Below are positions 34,501 through 49,500 of a stretch of 64,000 nucleotides of DNA, one piece after another (within the stretch, counting starts at the first letter, position 1; each line of letters starts with the position of its first letter). The notes beneath the pieces were generated by a model. The model ran no database searches and was not told the origin of the DNA. It worked only from the letters and a program-made list of their open reading frames with translations. The DNA is from Sacculina carcini (taxonomy: Eukaryota > Arthropoda > Thecostraca > Sacculinidae), in assembly GCA_916048095.2 (NCBI GenBank), contig OU696591.1:2690001-2754000 (forward strand), given 5' to 3'. Made by a program: the position numbers and the translations under genes.

Positions 34501-37319
34501 TTCTTCATTTTCTTCATTTTCTTCATTTTCTTCATTTTCTTTATTTTCTTTATTTTCTTTATTTTCTTTATTTTCTTTATTTTCTTTATTTTCTTTATTT
34601 TCTTTATTTTCTTTATTTTCTTTATTTTCTTTATTTTCTTTATTTTCTTTATTTTCTTTATTTTCTTCATTTTCTTCATTTTCTTCATTTTCTTCATTTT
34701 CTTCATTTTCTTCATTTTCTTTATTTTCTTTATTTTCTTTATTTTCTTTATTTTCTTTATTTTCTTTATTTTCTTTATTTTCTTTATTTTCTTTATTTTC
34801 TTTATTTTCTTTATTTTCTTTATTTTCTTTATTTTCTTTATTTTCTTTATTTTCTTTATTTTCTTTATTTTCTTTATTTTCTTTATTTTCTTTATTTTCT
34901 TTATTTTCTTTATTTTCTTTATTTTCTTTATTTTCTTTATTTTCTTTATTTTCTTTATTTTCTTTATTTTCTTTATTTTCTTTATTTTCTTTATTTTCTT
35001 TATTTTCTTTATTTTCTTTATTTTCTTTATTTTATTTAATTCATCCAATTTATTTCGATTATTTGTGTGTAGAGTTTAGTGTTGAGTGAAGAAAGTTATT
35101 ACCTGGCTGGGATTCGAACCGAGGTCCTCGGGGTTCGAGCAGAGTCTTACGCGGTCCGGCCATTGTAGATGTTCAAGAGAGATGGTTTATATGTGGTATA
35201 TATAGTGCGCAAGCACGAGTGTACAATTAATTTTCTTTATTTTCTTTATTTTCTTTATTTTCTTTATTTTCTTTATTTTCTTTATTTTCTTTATTTTCTT
35301 TATTTTCTTTATTTTCTTTATTTTCTTTATTTTCTTTATTTTCTTTATTTTCTTTATTTTCTTTATTTTCTTTATTTTCTTTATTTTCTTTATTTTCTTT
35401 ATTTTCTTTATTTTCTTTATTTTCTTTATTTTCTTTATTTTCTTTATTTTCTTTATTTTCTTTATTTTCTTTATTTTCTTTATTTTCTTTATTTTCTTTA
35501 TTTTCTTTATTTTCTTTATTTTCTTTATTTTCTTTATTTTCTTTATTTTCTTTATTTTCTTTATTTTCTTTATTTTCTTTATTTTCTTTAATTCATCCAA
35601 TTTATTTCGATTATTTGTGTGTAGAGTTTAGTGTTGAGTGAAGAAAGTTATTACCTGGCTGGGATTCGAACCGAGGTCCTCGGGATTCGAGCAGAGTCTT
35701 ACGCGGTCCGGCCATTGTAGATGTTCAAGAGAGATGGTTTATATGTGGTATATATAGTGCGCAAGCACGAGTGTACAATTAATTTTCTTTATTTCCTTTA
35801 TTTTCTTTATTTTCTTTATTTTCTTTATTTTCTTTATTTTCTTTATTTTCTTTATTTTCTTTATTTTCTTTATTTTCTTTATTTTCTTTATTTTCTTTAT
35901 TTTCTTTATTTTCTTTATTTTCTTTATTTTCTTTATTTTCTTTATTTTCTTTATTTTCTTTATTTTCTTTATTTTCTTTATTTTCTTTATTTTCTTTATT
36001 TTCTTTATTTTCTTTATTTTCTTTATTTTCTTTATTTTCTTTATTTTCTTTATTTTCTTTATTTTCTTTATTTTCTTTATTTTCTTTATTTTCTTTATTT
36101 TCTTTATTTTCTTTATTTTCTTTATTTTCTTTATTTTCTTTATTTTCTTTATTTTCTTTATTTTCTTTATTTTCTTTATTTTCTTTATTTTCTTTATTTT
36201 CTTTATTTTCTTTATTTTCTTTATTTTCTTTATTTTCTTTATTTTCTTTATTTTCTTTATTTTCTTTATTTTCTTTATTTTCTTTATTTTCTTTATTTTC
36301 TTTATTTTCTTTATTTTCTTTAATTCATCCAATTTATTTCGATTATTTGTGTGTAGAGTTTAGTGTTGAGTGAAGAAAGTTATTACCTGGCTGGGATTCG
36401 AACCGAGGTCCTCGGGGTTCGAGCAGAGTCTTACGCGGTCCGGCCATTGTAGATGTTCAAGAGAGATGGTTTATATGTGGTATATATAGTGCGCAAGCAC
36501 GAGTGTACAATTAATTTTCTTTATTTCCTTTATTTTCTTTATTTTCTTTATTTTCTTTATTTTCTTTATTTTCTTTATTTTCTTTATTTTCTTTATTTTC
36601 TTTATTTTCTTTATTTTCTTTATTTTCTTTATTTTCTTTATTTTCTTTATTTTCTTTAATTCATCCAATTTATTTGTTTATATGTGGTATATATAGTGCG
36701 CAAGCACGAGTGTACAATTAATTTTCTTTATTTTCTTTATTTTCTTTATTTTCTTTATTTTCTTTATTTTCTTTATTTTCTTTATTTTCTTTATTTTCTT
36801 TATTTTCTTTATTTTCTTTATTTTCTTTATTTTCTTTATTTTCTTTATTTTCTTTATTTTCTTTATTTTCTTTATTTTCTTTATTTTCTTTATTTTCTTT
36901 ATTTTCTTTATTTTCTTTATTTTCTTTATTTTCTTTATTTTCTTTATTTTCTTTATTTTCTTTATTTTCTTTATTTTCTTTATTTTCTTTATTTTCTTTA
37001 TTTTCTTTATTTTCTCTATTTTCTTTATTTTCTTTATTTTCTTTATGTTCTTTATTTTCTTTATTTTCTTTATTTTCTTTATTTTCTTTATTTTCTTTAT
37101 TTTCTTTATTTTCTTTATTTTCTTTAATTCATCCAATTTATTTCGATTATTTGTGTGTAGAGTTTAGTGTTGAGTGAAGAAAGTTATTACCTGGCTGGGA
37201 TTCGAACCGAGGTCCTCGGGGTTCGAGCAGAGTCTTACGCGGTCCGGCCATTGTAGATGTTCAAGAGAGATGGTTTATATGTGGTATATATAGTGCGCAA
37301 GCACGAGTGTACAATTAAT

Positions 37320-37573
37320 TTTCTTCATTTTCTTCATTTTCTTCATTTTCTTCATTTTCTTCATTTTCTTCATTTTCTTCATTTTCTTCATTTTCTTCAT
37401 TTTCTTCATTTTCTTCATTTTCTTTATTTTCTTTATTTTCTTTATTTTCTTCATTTTCTTCATTTTCTTCATTTTCTTCATTTTCTTCATTTTCTTCATT
37501 TTCTTCATTTTCTTCATTTTCTTCATTTTCTTCATTTTCTTCATTTTCTTCATTTTCTTCATTTTCTTCATTT
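37320..37573. repeat. variant 9-mer block TTTTCTTCA
   Basis: Right after a core, 11 TTTTCTTCA units, 3 normal units and 14 more TTTTCTTCA units precede normal repeats. At 39498-39770 the same layout appears as 9, 3 and 18 units. Smaller blocks follow cores at 34436, 47230, 51142, 52243, 53260, 54837, 55431, 56504 and 57486. Confidence 0.9.
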
Positions 37574-40500
37574 TCTTTATTTTCTTTATTTTCTTTATTT
37601 TCTTTATTTTCTTTATTTTCTTTATTTTCTTTATTTTCTTTATTTTCTTTATTTTCTTTATTTTCTTTATTTTCTTTATTTTCTTTATTTTCTTTATTTT
37701 CTTTATTTTCTTTATTTTCTTTATTTTCTTTATTTTCTTTATTTTCTTTATTTTCTTTATTTTCTTTATTTTCTTTATTTTCTTTATTTTCTTTATTTTC
37801 TTTATTTTCTTTATTTTCTTTATTTTCTTTATTTTCTTTATTTTCTTTATTTTCTTTATTTTCTTTATTTTCTTTATTTTCTTTATTTTCTTTATTTTCT
37901 TTATTTTCTTTATTTTCTTTATTTTCTTTATTTTCTTTATTTTCTTTATTTTCTTTATTTTCTTTATTTTCTTTATTTTCTTTATTTTCTTTATTTTCTT
38001 TATTTTCTTTATTTTCTTTATTTTCTTTATTTTCTTTATTTTCTTTATTTTCTTTATTTTCTTTATTTTCTTTATTTTCTTTATTTTCTTTATTTTCTTT
38101 ATTTTCTTTATTTTCTTTATTTTCTTTATTTTCTTTATTTTCTTTATTTTCTTTATTTTCTTTATTTTCTTTATTTTCTTTATTTTCTTTATTTTCTTTA
38201 TTTTCTTTATTTTCTTTATTTTCTTTATTTTCTTTATTTTCTTTATTTTATTTAATTCATCCAATTTATTTCGATTATTTGTGTGTAGAGTTTAGTGTTG
38301 AGTGAAGAAAGTTATTACCTGGCTGGGATTCGAACCGAGGTCCTCGGGGTTCGAGCAGAGTCTTACGCGGTCCGGCCATTGTAGATGTTCAAGAGAGATG
38401 GTTTATATGTGGTATATATAGTGCGCAAGCACGAGTGTACAATTAATTTTCTTTATTTTCTTTATTTTCTTTATTTTCTTTATTTTCTTTATTTTCTTTA
38501 TTTTCTTTATTTTCTTTATTTTCTTTATTTTCTTTATTTTCTTTATTTTCTTTATTTTCTTTATTTTCTTTATTTTCTTTATTTTCTTTATTTTCTTTAT
38601 TTTCTTTATTTTCTTTATTTTCTTTATTTTCTTTATTTTCTTTATTTTCTTTATTTTCTTTATTTTCTTTATTTTCTTTAATTCATCCAATTTATTTGTT
38701 TATATGTGGTATATATAGTGCGCAAGCACGAGTGTACAATTAATTTTCTTTATTTTCTTTATTTTCTTTATTTTCTTTATTTTCTTTATTTTCTTTATTT
38801 TCTTTATTTTCTTTATTTTCTTTATTTTCTTTATTTTCTTTATTTTCTTTATTTTCTTTATTTTCTTTATTTTCTTTATTTTCTTTAATTCATCCAATTT
38901 ATTTCGATTATTAGTGTGTAGAGTTTAGTGTTGAGTGAAGAAAGTTATTACCTGGCTGGGATTCGAACCGAGGTCCTCGGGGTTCGAGCAGAGTCTTACG
39001 CGGTCCGGCCATTGTAGATGTTCAAGAGAGATGGTTTATATGTGGTATATATAGTGCGCAAGCACGAGTGTACAATTAATTTTCTTTATTTTCTTTATTT
39101 TCTTTATTTTCTTTATTTTCTTTATTTTCTTTATTTTCTTTATTTTCTTTATTTTCTTTATTTTCTTTATTTTCTTTATTTTCTTTATTTTCTTTATTTT
39201 CTCTATTTTCTTTATTTTCTTTATTTTCTTTATGTTCTTTATTTTCTTTATTTTCTTTATTTTCTTTATTTTCTTTATTTTCTTTATTTTCTTTATTTTC
39301 TTTAATTCATCCAATTTATTTCGATTATTTGTGTGTAGAGTTTAGTGTTGAGTGAAGAAAGTTATTACCTGGCTGGGATTCGAACCGAGGTCCTCGGGGT
39401 TCGAGCAGAGTCTTACGCGGTCCGGCCATTGTAGATGTTCAAGAGAGATGGTTTATATGTGGTATATATAGTGCGCAAGCACGAGTGTACAATTAATTTT
39501 CTTCATTTTCTTCATTTTCTTCATTTTCTTCATTTTCTTCATTTTCTTCATTTTCTTCATTTTCTTCATTTTCTTCATTTTCTTTATTTTCTTTATTTTC
39601 TTTATTTTCTTCATTTTCTTCATTTTCTTCATTTTCTTCATTTTCTTCATTTTCTTCATTTTCTTCATTTTCTTCATTTTCTTCATTTTCTTCATTTTCT
39701 TCATTTTCTTCATTTTCTTCATTTTCTTCATTTTCTTCATTTTCTTCATTTTCTTCATTTTCTTCATTTTCTTTATTTTCTTTATTTTCTTTATTTTCTT
39801 TATTTTCTTTATTTTCTTTATTTTCTTTATTTTCTTTATTTTCTTTATTTTCTTTATTTTCTTTATTTTCTTTATTTTCTTTATTTTCTTTATTTTCTTT
39901 ATTTTCTTTATTTTCTTTATTTTCTTTATTTTCTTTATTTTCTTTATTTTCTTTATTTTCTTTATTTTCTTTATTTTCTTTATTTTCTTTATTTTCTTTA
40001 TTTTCTTTATTTTCTTTATTTTCTTTATTTTCTTTATTTTCTTTATTTTCTTTATTTTCTTTATTTTCTTTATTTTCTTTATTTTCTTTATTTTCTTTAT
40101 TTTCTTTATTTTCTTTATTTTCTTTATTTTCTTTATTTTCTTTATTTTCTTTATTTTCTTTATTTTCTTTATTTTCTTTATTTTCTTTATTTTCTTTATT
40201 TTCTTTATTTTCTTTATTTTCTTTATTTTCTTTATTTTCTTTATTTTCTTTATTTTCTTTATTTTCTTTATTTTCTTTATTTTCTTTATTTTCTTTATTT
40301 TCTTTATTTTCTTTATTTTCTTTATTTTCTTTATTTTCTTTATTTTCTTTATTTTCTTTATTTTCTTTATTTTCTTTATTTTCTTTATTTTCTTTATTTT
40401 CTTTATTTTCTTTATTTTCTTTATTTTCTTTATTTTATTTATTTTATTTAATTCATCCAATTTATTTCGATTATTTGTGTGTAGAGTTTAGTGTTGAGTG

Positions 40501-43500
40501 AAGAAAGTTATTACCTGGCTGGGATTCGAACCGAGGTCCTCGGGGTTCGAGCAGAGTCTTACGCGGTCCGGCCATTGTAGATGTTCAAGAGAGATGGTTT
40601 ATATGTGGTATATATAGTGCGCAAGCACGAGTGTACAATTAATTTTCTTTATTTTCTTTATTTTCTTTATTTTCTTTATTTTCTTTATTTTCTTTATTTT
40701 CTTTATTTTCTTTATTTTCTTTATTTTCTTTATTTTCTTTATTTTCTTTATTTTCTTTATTTTCTTTATTTTCTTTATTTTCTTTATTTTCTTTATTTTC
40801 TTTATTTTCTTTATTTTCTTTATTTTCTTTATTTTATTTATTTTCTTTATTTTCTTTATTTTCTTTATTTTCTTTATTTTCTTTATTTTCTTTATTTTCT
40901 TTATTTTCTTTATTTTCTTTATTTTCTTTATTTTCTTTAATTCATCCAATTTATTTCGATTATTTGTGTGTAGAGTTTAGTGTTGAGTGAAGAAAGTTAT
41001 TACCTGGCTGGGATTCGAACCGAGGTCCTCGGGGTTCGAGCAGAGTCTTACGCGGTCCGGCCATTGTAGATGTTCAAGAGAGATGGTTTATATGTGGTAT
41101 ATATAGTGCGCAAGCACGAGTGTACAATTAATTTTCTTTATTTTCTTTATTTTCTTTATTTTCTTTATTTTCTTTATTTTCTTTATTTTCTTTATTTTCT
41201 TTATTTTCTTTATTTTCTTTATTTTCTTTATTTTCTTTATTTTCTTTATTTTCTTTATTTTCTTTATTTTCTTTATTTTCTTTATTTTCTTTATTTTCTT
41301 TATTTTCTTTATTTTCTTTATTTTCTTTATTTTCTTTATTTTCTTTATTTTCTTTATTTTCTTTATTTTCTTTATTTTCTTTATTTTCTTTATTTTATTT
41401 ATTTTCTTTATTTTCTTTATTTTCTTTATTTTCTTTATTTTCTTTATTTTCTTTATTTTCTTTATTTTCTTTATTTTCTTTATTTTCTTTATTTTCTTTA
41501 TTTTTTTTTTTTTCTTTATTTTCTTTATTTTCTTTATTTTCTTTATTTTCTTTATTTTCTTTATTTTCTTTATTTTCTTTATTTTCTTTATTTTCTTTAT
41601 TTTCTTTATTTTCTTTATTTTATTTAATTCATCCAATTTATTTCGATTATTTGTGTGTAGAGTTTAGTGTTGAGTGAAGAAAGTTATTACCTGGCTGGGA
41701 TTCGAACCGAGGTCCTCGGGGTTCGAGCAGAGTCTTACGCGGTCCGGCCATTGTAGATGTTCAAGAGAGATGGTTTATATGTGGTATATATAGTGCGCAA
41801 GCACGAGTGTACAATTAATTTTCTTTATTTTCTTTATTTTCTTTATTTTCTTTATTTTCTTTATTTTCTTTATTTTCTTTATTTTCTTTATTTTCTTTAT
41901 GTTCTTTATTTTCTTTATTTTCTTTATTTTCTTTATTTTCTTTATTTTCTTTATTTTCTTTATTTTCTTTATTTTCTTTATTTTCTTTATTTTCTTTATT
42001 TTCTTTATTTTCTTTATTTTCTTTATTTTCTTTATTTTCTTTATTTTCTTTATTTTCTTTATTTTCTTTATTTTCTTTATTTTCTTTATTTTCTTTATTT
42101 TCTTTATTTTCTTTATTTTCTTTATTTTCTTTATTTTCTTTATTTTCTTTATTTTCTTTATTTTCTTTATTTTCTTTATTTTCTTTATTTTCTTTATTTT
42201 CTTTATTTTCTTTATTTTCTTTATTTTCTTTATTTTCTTTATTTTCTTTATTTTCTTTATTTTCTTTATTTTCTTTATTTTCTTTATTTTCTTTATTTTC
42301 TTTATTTTCTTTATTTTCTTTATTTTCTTTATTTTCTTTATTTTCTTTATTTTCTTTATTTTCTTTATTTTCTTTATTTTATTTAATTCATCCAATTTAT
42401 TTCGATTATTTGTGTGTAGAGTTTAGTGTTGAGTGAAGAAAGTTATTACCTGGCTGGGATTCGAACCGAGGTCCTCGGGGTTCGAGCAGAGTCTTACGCG
42501 GTCCGGCCATTGTAGATGTTCAAGAGAGATGGTTTATATGTGGTATATATAGTGCGCAAGCACGAGTGTACAATTAATTTTCTTTATTTTCTTTATTTTC
42601 TTTATTTTCTTTATTTTCTTTATTTTCTTTATTTTCTTTATTTTCTTTATTTTCTTTATTTTCTTTATTTTCTTTATTTTCTTTATTTTCTTTATTTTCT
42701 TTATTTTCTTTATTTTCTTTATTTTCTTTATTTTCTTTATTTTCTTTATTTTCTTTATTTTCTTTATTTTCTTTATTTTCTTTATTTTCTTTATTTTCTT
42801 TATTTTCTTTATTTTCTTTATTTTCTTTATTTTCTTTATTTTCTTTATTTTCTTTATTTTCTTTATTTTCTTTATTTTCTTTATTTTCTTTATTTTCTTT
42901 ATTTTCTTTATTTTCTTTATTTTCTTTATTTTCTTTATTTTCTTTATTTTCTTTATTTTATTTAATTCATCCAATTTATTTCGATTATTTGTGTGTAGAG
43001 TTTAGTGTTGAGTGAAGAAAGTTATTACCTGGCTGGGATTCGAACCGAGGTCCTCGGGGTTCGAGCAGAGTCTTACGCGGTCCGGCCATTGTAGATGTTC
43101 AAGAGAGATGGTTTATATGTGGTATATATAGTGCGCAAGCACGAGTGTACAATTAATTTTCTTTATTTTCTTTATTTTCTTTATTTTCTTTATTTTCTTT
43201 ATTTTCTTTATTTTCTTTATTTTCTTTATTTTCTTTATTTTCTTTATTTTCTTTATTTTCTTTATTTTCTTTATTTTCTTTATTTTCTTTATTTTCTTTA
43301 TTTTCTTTATTTTCTTTATTTTCTTTATTTTCTTTATTTTCTTTGTTTTCTTTATTTTCTTTATTTTATTTATTTTCTTTATTTTCTTTATTTTCTTTAT
43401 TTTCTTTATTTTCTTTATTTTCTTTATTTTCTTTATTTTCTTTATTTTCTTTATTTTCTTTATTTTCTTTATTTTCTTTATTTTCTTTATTTTCTTTATT

Positions 43501-46500
43501 TTCTTTATTTTCTTTATTTTCTTTATTTTCTTTAATTCATCCAATTTATTTGTTTATATGTGGTATATATAGTGCGCAAGCACGAGTGTACAATTAATTT
43601 TCTTTATTTTCTTTATTTTCTTTATTTTCTTTATTTTCTTTATTTTCTTTATTTTCTTTATTTTCTTTATTTTCTTTATTTTCTTTATTTTCTTTATTTT
43701 CTTTATTTTCTTTATTTTCTTTATTTTCTTTATTTTCTTTATTTTCTTTATTTTCTTTATTTTCTTTATTTTCTTTAATTCATCCAATTTATTTCGATTA
43801 TTAGTGTGTAGAGTTTAGTGTTGAGTGAAGAAAGTTATTACCTGGCTGGGATTCGAACCGAGGTCCTCGGGGTTCGAGCAGAGTCTTACGCGGTCCGGCC
43901 ATTGTAGATGTTCAAGAGAGATGGTTTATATGTGGTATATATAGTGCGCAAGCACGAGTGTACAATTAATTTTCTTTATTTTCTTTATTTTCTTTATTTT
44001 CTTTATTTTCTTTATTTTCTTTATTTTCTTTATTTTCTTTATTTTCTTTATTTTCTTTATTTTCTTTATTTTCTTTATGTTCTTTATTTTCTTTATTTTC
44101 TTTATTTTCTTTATTTTCTATATTTTCTCTATTTTCTTTATTTTCTTTATTTTCTTTATGTTCTTTATTTTCTTTATTTTCTTTATTTTCTTTATTTTCT
44201 TTATTTTCTTTATTTTCTTTATTTTCTTTATTTTCTTTATTTTCTTTAATTCATCCAATTTATTTGTTTATATGTGGTATATATAGTGCGCAAGCACGAG
44301 TGTACAATTAATTTTCTTTATTTTCTTTATTTTCTTTATTTTCTTTATTTTCTTTATTTTCTTTATTTTCTTTATTTTCTTTATTTTCTTTATTTTCTTT
44401 ATTTTCTTTATTTTCTTTATTTTCTTTATTTTCTTTATTTTCTTTATTTTCTTTATTTTCTTTATTTTCTTTATTTTCTTTATTTTCTTTATTTTCTTTA
44501 TTTTCTTTATTTTCTTTATTTTCTTTATTTTCTTTATTTTCTTTATTTTCTTTATTTTCTTTATTTTCTTTATTTTCTTTATTTTCTTTATTTTCTTTAT
44601 TTTCTTTATTTTCTTTATTTTCTTTATTTTCTTTATTTTCTTTATTTTCTTTATTTTCTTTATTTTCTTTATTTTCTTTATTTTCTTTATTTTCTTTATT
44701 TTCTTTATTTTCTTTATTTTCTTTATTTTCTTTATTTTCTTTATTTTCTTTATTTTCTTTATTTTCTTTATTTTCTTTATTTTCTTTATTTTCTTTATTT
44801 TCTTTATTTTCTTTATTTTCTTTATTTTCTTTATTTTCTTTATTTTCTTTATTTTCTTTATTTTCTTTATTTTCTTTATTTTCTTTATTTTCTTTATTTT
44901 CTTTATTTTCTTTATTTTCTTTATTTTCTTTATTTTCTTTATTTTCTTTATTTTCTTTATTTTCTTTATTTTCTTTATTTTCTTTATTTTCTTTATTTTC
45001 TTTATTTTCTTTATTTTCTTTATTTTCTTTATTTTCTTTATTTTCTTTATTTTCTTTATTTTCTTTATTTTCTTTATTTTCTTTATTTTCTTTATTTTCT
45101 TTATTTTCTTTATTTTCTTTATTTTCTTTATTTTCTTTATTTTCTTTATTTTCTTTATTTTATTTAATTCATCCAATTTATTTCGATTATTTGTGTGTAG
45201 AGTTTAGTGTTGAGTGAAGAAAGTTATTACCTGGCTGGGATTCGAACCGAGGTCCTCGGGGTTCGAGCAGAGTCTTACGCGGTCCGGCCATTGTAGATGT
45301 TCAAGAGAGATGGTTTATATGTGGTATATATAGTGCGCAAGCACGAGTGTACAATTAATTTTCTTTATTTTCTTTATTTTCTTTATTTTCTTTATTTTCT
45401 TTATTTTCTTTATTTTCTTTATTTTCTTTATTTTCTTTATTTTCTTTATTTTCTTTATTTTCTTTATTTTCTTTATTTTCTTTATTTTCTTTATTTTCTT
45501 TATTTTCTTTATTTTCTTTATTTTCTTTATTTTCTTTATTTTCTTTATTTTCTTTATTTTCTTTATTTTCTTTATTTTCTTTATTTTCTTTATTTTCTTT
45601 ATTTTCTTTATTTTATTTAATTCATCCAATTTATTTCGATTATTTGTGTGTAGAGTTTAGTGTTGAGTGAAGAAAGTTATTACCTGGCTGGGATTCGAAC
45701 CGAGGTCCTCGGGGTTCGAGCAGAGTCTTACGCGGTCCGGCCATTGTAGATGTTCAAGAGAGATGGTTTATATGTGGTATATATAGTGCGCAAGCACGAG
45801 TGTACAATTAATTTTCTTTATTTTCTTTATTTTCTTTATTTTCTTTATTTTCTTTATTTTCTTTATTTTCTTTATTTTCTTTATTTTCTTTATTTTCTTT
45901 ATTTTCTTTATTTTCTTTATTTTCTTTATTTTCTTTATTTTCTTTATTTTCTTTATTTTCTTTTTTTTCTTTATTTTCTTTATTTTCTTTATTTTCTTTA
46001 TTTTCTTTATTTTCTTTATTTTCTTTATTTTATTTATTTTCTTTATTTTCTTTATTTTCTTTATTTTCTTTATTTTCTTTATTTTCTTTAATTCATCCAA
46101 TTTATTTCGATTATTTGTGTGTAGAGTTTAGTGTTGAGTGAAGAAAGTTATTACCTGGCTGGGATTCGAACCGAGGTCCTCGGGGTTCGAGCAGAGTCTT
46201 ACGCGGTCCGGCCATTGTAGATGTTCAAGAGAGATGGTTTATATGTGGTATATATAGTGCGCAAGCACGAGTGTACAATTAATTTTCTTTATTTTCTTTA
46301 TTTTCTTTATTTTCTTTATTTTCTTTATTTTCTTTATTTTCTTTATTTTCTTTATTTTCTTTATTTTCTTTATTTTCTTTATTTTCTTTATTTTCTTTAT
46401 TTTCTTTATTTTCTTTATTTTCTTTATTTTCTTTATTTTCTTTATTTTCTTTATTTTCTTTATTTTCTTTATTTTCTTTATTTTCTTTATTTTCTTTATT

Positions 46501-49500
46501 TTCTTTATTTTCTTTATTTTCTTTATTTTCTTTATTTTCTTTATTTTCTTTATTTTCTTTATTTTCTTTAATTCATCCAATTTATTTCGATTATTAGTGT
46601 GTAGAGTTTAGTGTTGAGTGAAGAAAGTTATTACCTGGCTGGGATTCGAACCGAGGTCCTCGGGGTTCGAGCAGAGTCTTACGCGGTCCGGCCATTGTAG
46701 ATGTTCAAGAGAGATGGTTTATATGTGGTATATATAGTGCGCAAGCACGAGTGTACAATTAATTTTCTTTATTTTCTTTATTTTCTTTATTTTCTTTATT
46801 TTCTGTATTTTCTTTATTTTCTTTATTTTCTTTATTTTCTTTATTTTCTTTATTTTCTTTATTTTCTTTATTTTCTTTATTTTCTTTATTTTCTTTATTT
46901 TCTTTATTTTCTTTATTTTCTTTATTTTCTCTATTTTCTTTATTTTCTTTATTTTCTTTATGTTCTTTATTTTCTTTATTTTCTTTATTTTCTTTATTTT
47001 CTTTATTTTCTTTATTTTCTTTATTTTCTTTATTTTCTTTATTTTCTTTAATTCATCCAATTTATTTCGATTATTTGTGTGTAGAGTTTAGTGTTGAGTG
47101 AAGAAAGTTATTACCTGGCTGGGATTCGAACCGAGGTCCTCGGGGTTCGAGCAGAGTCTTACGCGGTCCGGCCATTGTAGATGTTCAAGAGAGATGGTTT
47201 ATATGTGGTATATATAGTGCGCAAGCACGATTTTCTTCATTTTCTTCATTTTCTTCATTTTCTTCATTTTCTTCATTTTCTTCATTTTCTTCATTTTCTT
47301 CATTTTCTTTATTTTCTTTATTTTCTTTATTTTCTTTATTTTCTTTATTTTCTTTATTTTCTTTATTTTCTTTATTTTCTTTATTTTCTTTATTTTCTTT
47401 ATTTTCTTTATTTTCTTTATTTTCTTTATTTTCTTTATTTTCTTTATTTTCTTTATTTTCTTTATTTTCTTTATTTTCTTTATTTTCTTTATTTTCTTTA
47501 TTTTCTTTATTTTCTTTATTTTCTTTATTTTCTTTATTTTCTTTATTTTCTTTATTTTCTTTATTTTCTTTATTTTCTTTATTTTCTTTATTTTCTTTAT
47601 TTTCTTTATTTTCTTTATTTTCTTTATTTTCTTTATTTTCTTTATTTTCTTTATTTTCTTTATTTTCTTTATTTTCTTTATTTTCTTTATTTTCTTTATT
47701 TTCTTTATTTTCTTTATTTTCTTTATTTTCTTTATTTTCTTTATTTTCTTTATTTTCTTTATTTTCTTTATTTTCTTTATTTTCTTTATTTTCTTTAATT
47801 CATCCAATTTATTTGTTTATATGTGGTATATATAGTGCGCAAGCACGAGTGTACAATTAATTTTCTTTATTTTCTTTATTTTCTTTATTTTCTTTATTTT
47901 CTTTATTTTCTTTATTTTCTTTATTTTCTTTATTTTCTTTATTTTCTTTATTTTCTTTATTTTCTTTATTTTCTTTATTTTCTTTATTTTCTTTATTTTC
48001 TTTATTTTCTTTATTTTCTTTATTTTCTTTATTTTCTTTATTTTCTTTAATTCATCCAATTTATTTCGATTATTTGTGTGTAGAGTTTAGTGTTGAGTGA
48101 AGAAAGTTATTACCTGGCTGGGATTCGAACCGAGGTCCTCGGGGTTCGAGCAGAGTCTTACGCGGTCCGGCCATTGTAGATGTTCAAGAGAGATGGTTTA
48201 TATGTGGTATATATAGTGCGCAAGCACGAGTGTACAATTAATTTTCTTTATTTTCTTTATTTTCTTTATTTTCTTTATTTTCTTTATTTTCTTTATTTTC
48301 TTTATTTTCTTTATTTTCTTTATTTTCTTTATTTTCTTTATTTTCTTTATGTTCTTTATTTTCTTTATTTTCTTTATTTTCTTTATTTTCTATATTTTCT
48401 CTATTTTCTTTATTTTCTTTATTTTCTTTATGTTCTTTATTTTCTTTATTTTCTTTATTTTCTTTATTTTCTTTATTTTCTTTATTTTCTTTATTTTCTT
48501 TATTTTCTTTATTTTCTTTATTTTCTTTATTTTCTTTATTTTCTTTATTTTCTTTATTTTCTTTATTTTCTTTATTTTCTTTATTTTCTTTATTTTCTTT
48601 ATTTTCTTTATTTTCTTTATTTTCTTTATTTTCTTTATTTTCTTTATTTTCTTTATTTTCTTTATTTTCTTTATTTTCTTTATTTTCTTTATTTTCTTTA
48701 TTTTCTTTATTTTCTTTATTTTCTTTATTTTCTTTATTTTCTTTATTTTCTTTATTTTCTTTATTTTCTTTATTTTCTTTATTTTCTTTATTTTCTTTAT
48801 TTTCTTTATTTTCTTTATTTTCTTTATTTTCTTTATTTTCTTTATTTTCTTTATTTTCTTTATTTTCTTTATTTTCTTTATTTTCTTTATTTTCTTTATT
48901 TTCTTTATTTTCTTTATTTTCTTTATTTTCTTTATTTTATTTAATTCATCCAATTTATTTCGATTATTTGTGTGTAGAGTTTAGTGTTGAGTGAAGAAAG
49001 TTATTACCTGGCTGGGATTCGAACCGAGGTCCTCGGGGTTCGAGCAGAGTCTTACGCGGTCCGGCCATTGTAGATGTTCAAGAGAGATGGTTTATATGTG
49101 GTATATATAGTGCGCAAGCACGAGTGTACAATTAATTTTCTTTATTTTCTTTATTTTCTTTATTTTCTTTATTTTCTTTATTTTCTTTATTTTCTTTATT
49201 TTCTTTATTTTCTTTATTTTCTTTATTTTCTTTATTTTCTTTATTTTCTTTATTTTCTTTATTTTCTTTATTTTCTTTATTTTCTTTATTTTCTTTATTT
49301 TCTTTATTTTCTTTATTTTCTTTATTTTCTTTATTTTCTTTATTTTCTTTATTTTCTTTATTTTCTTTATTTTCTTTATTTTCTTTATTTTCTTTATTTT
49401 CTTTATTTTCTTTATTTTCTTTATTTTCTTTATTTTCTTTATTTTCTTTATTTTCTTTATTTTCTTTATTTTCTTTATTTTCTTTATTTTCTTTATTTTC

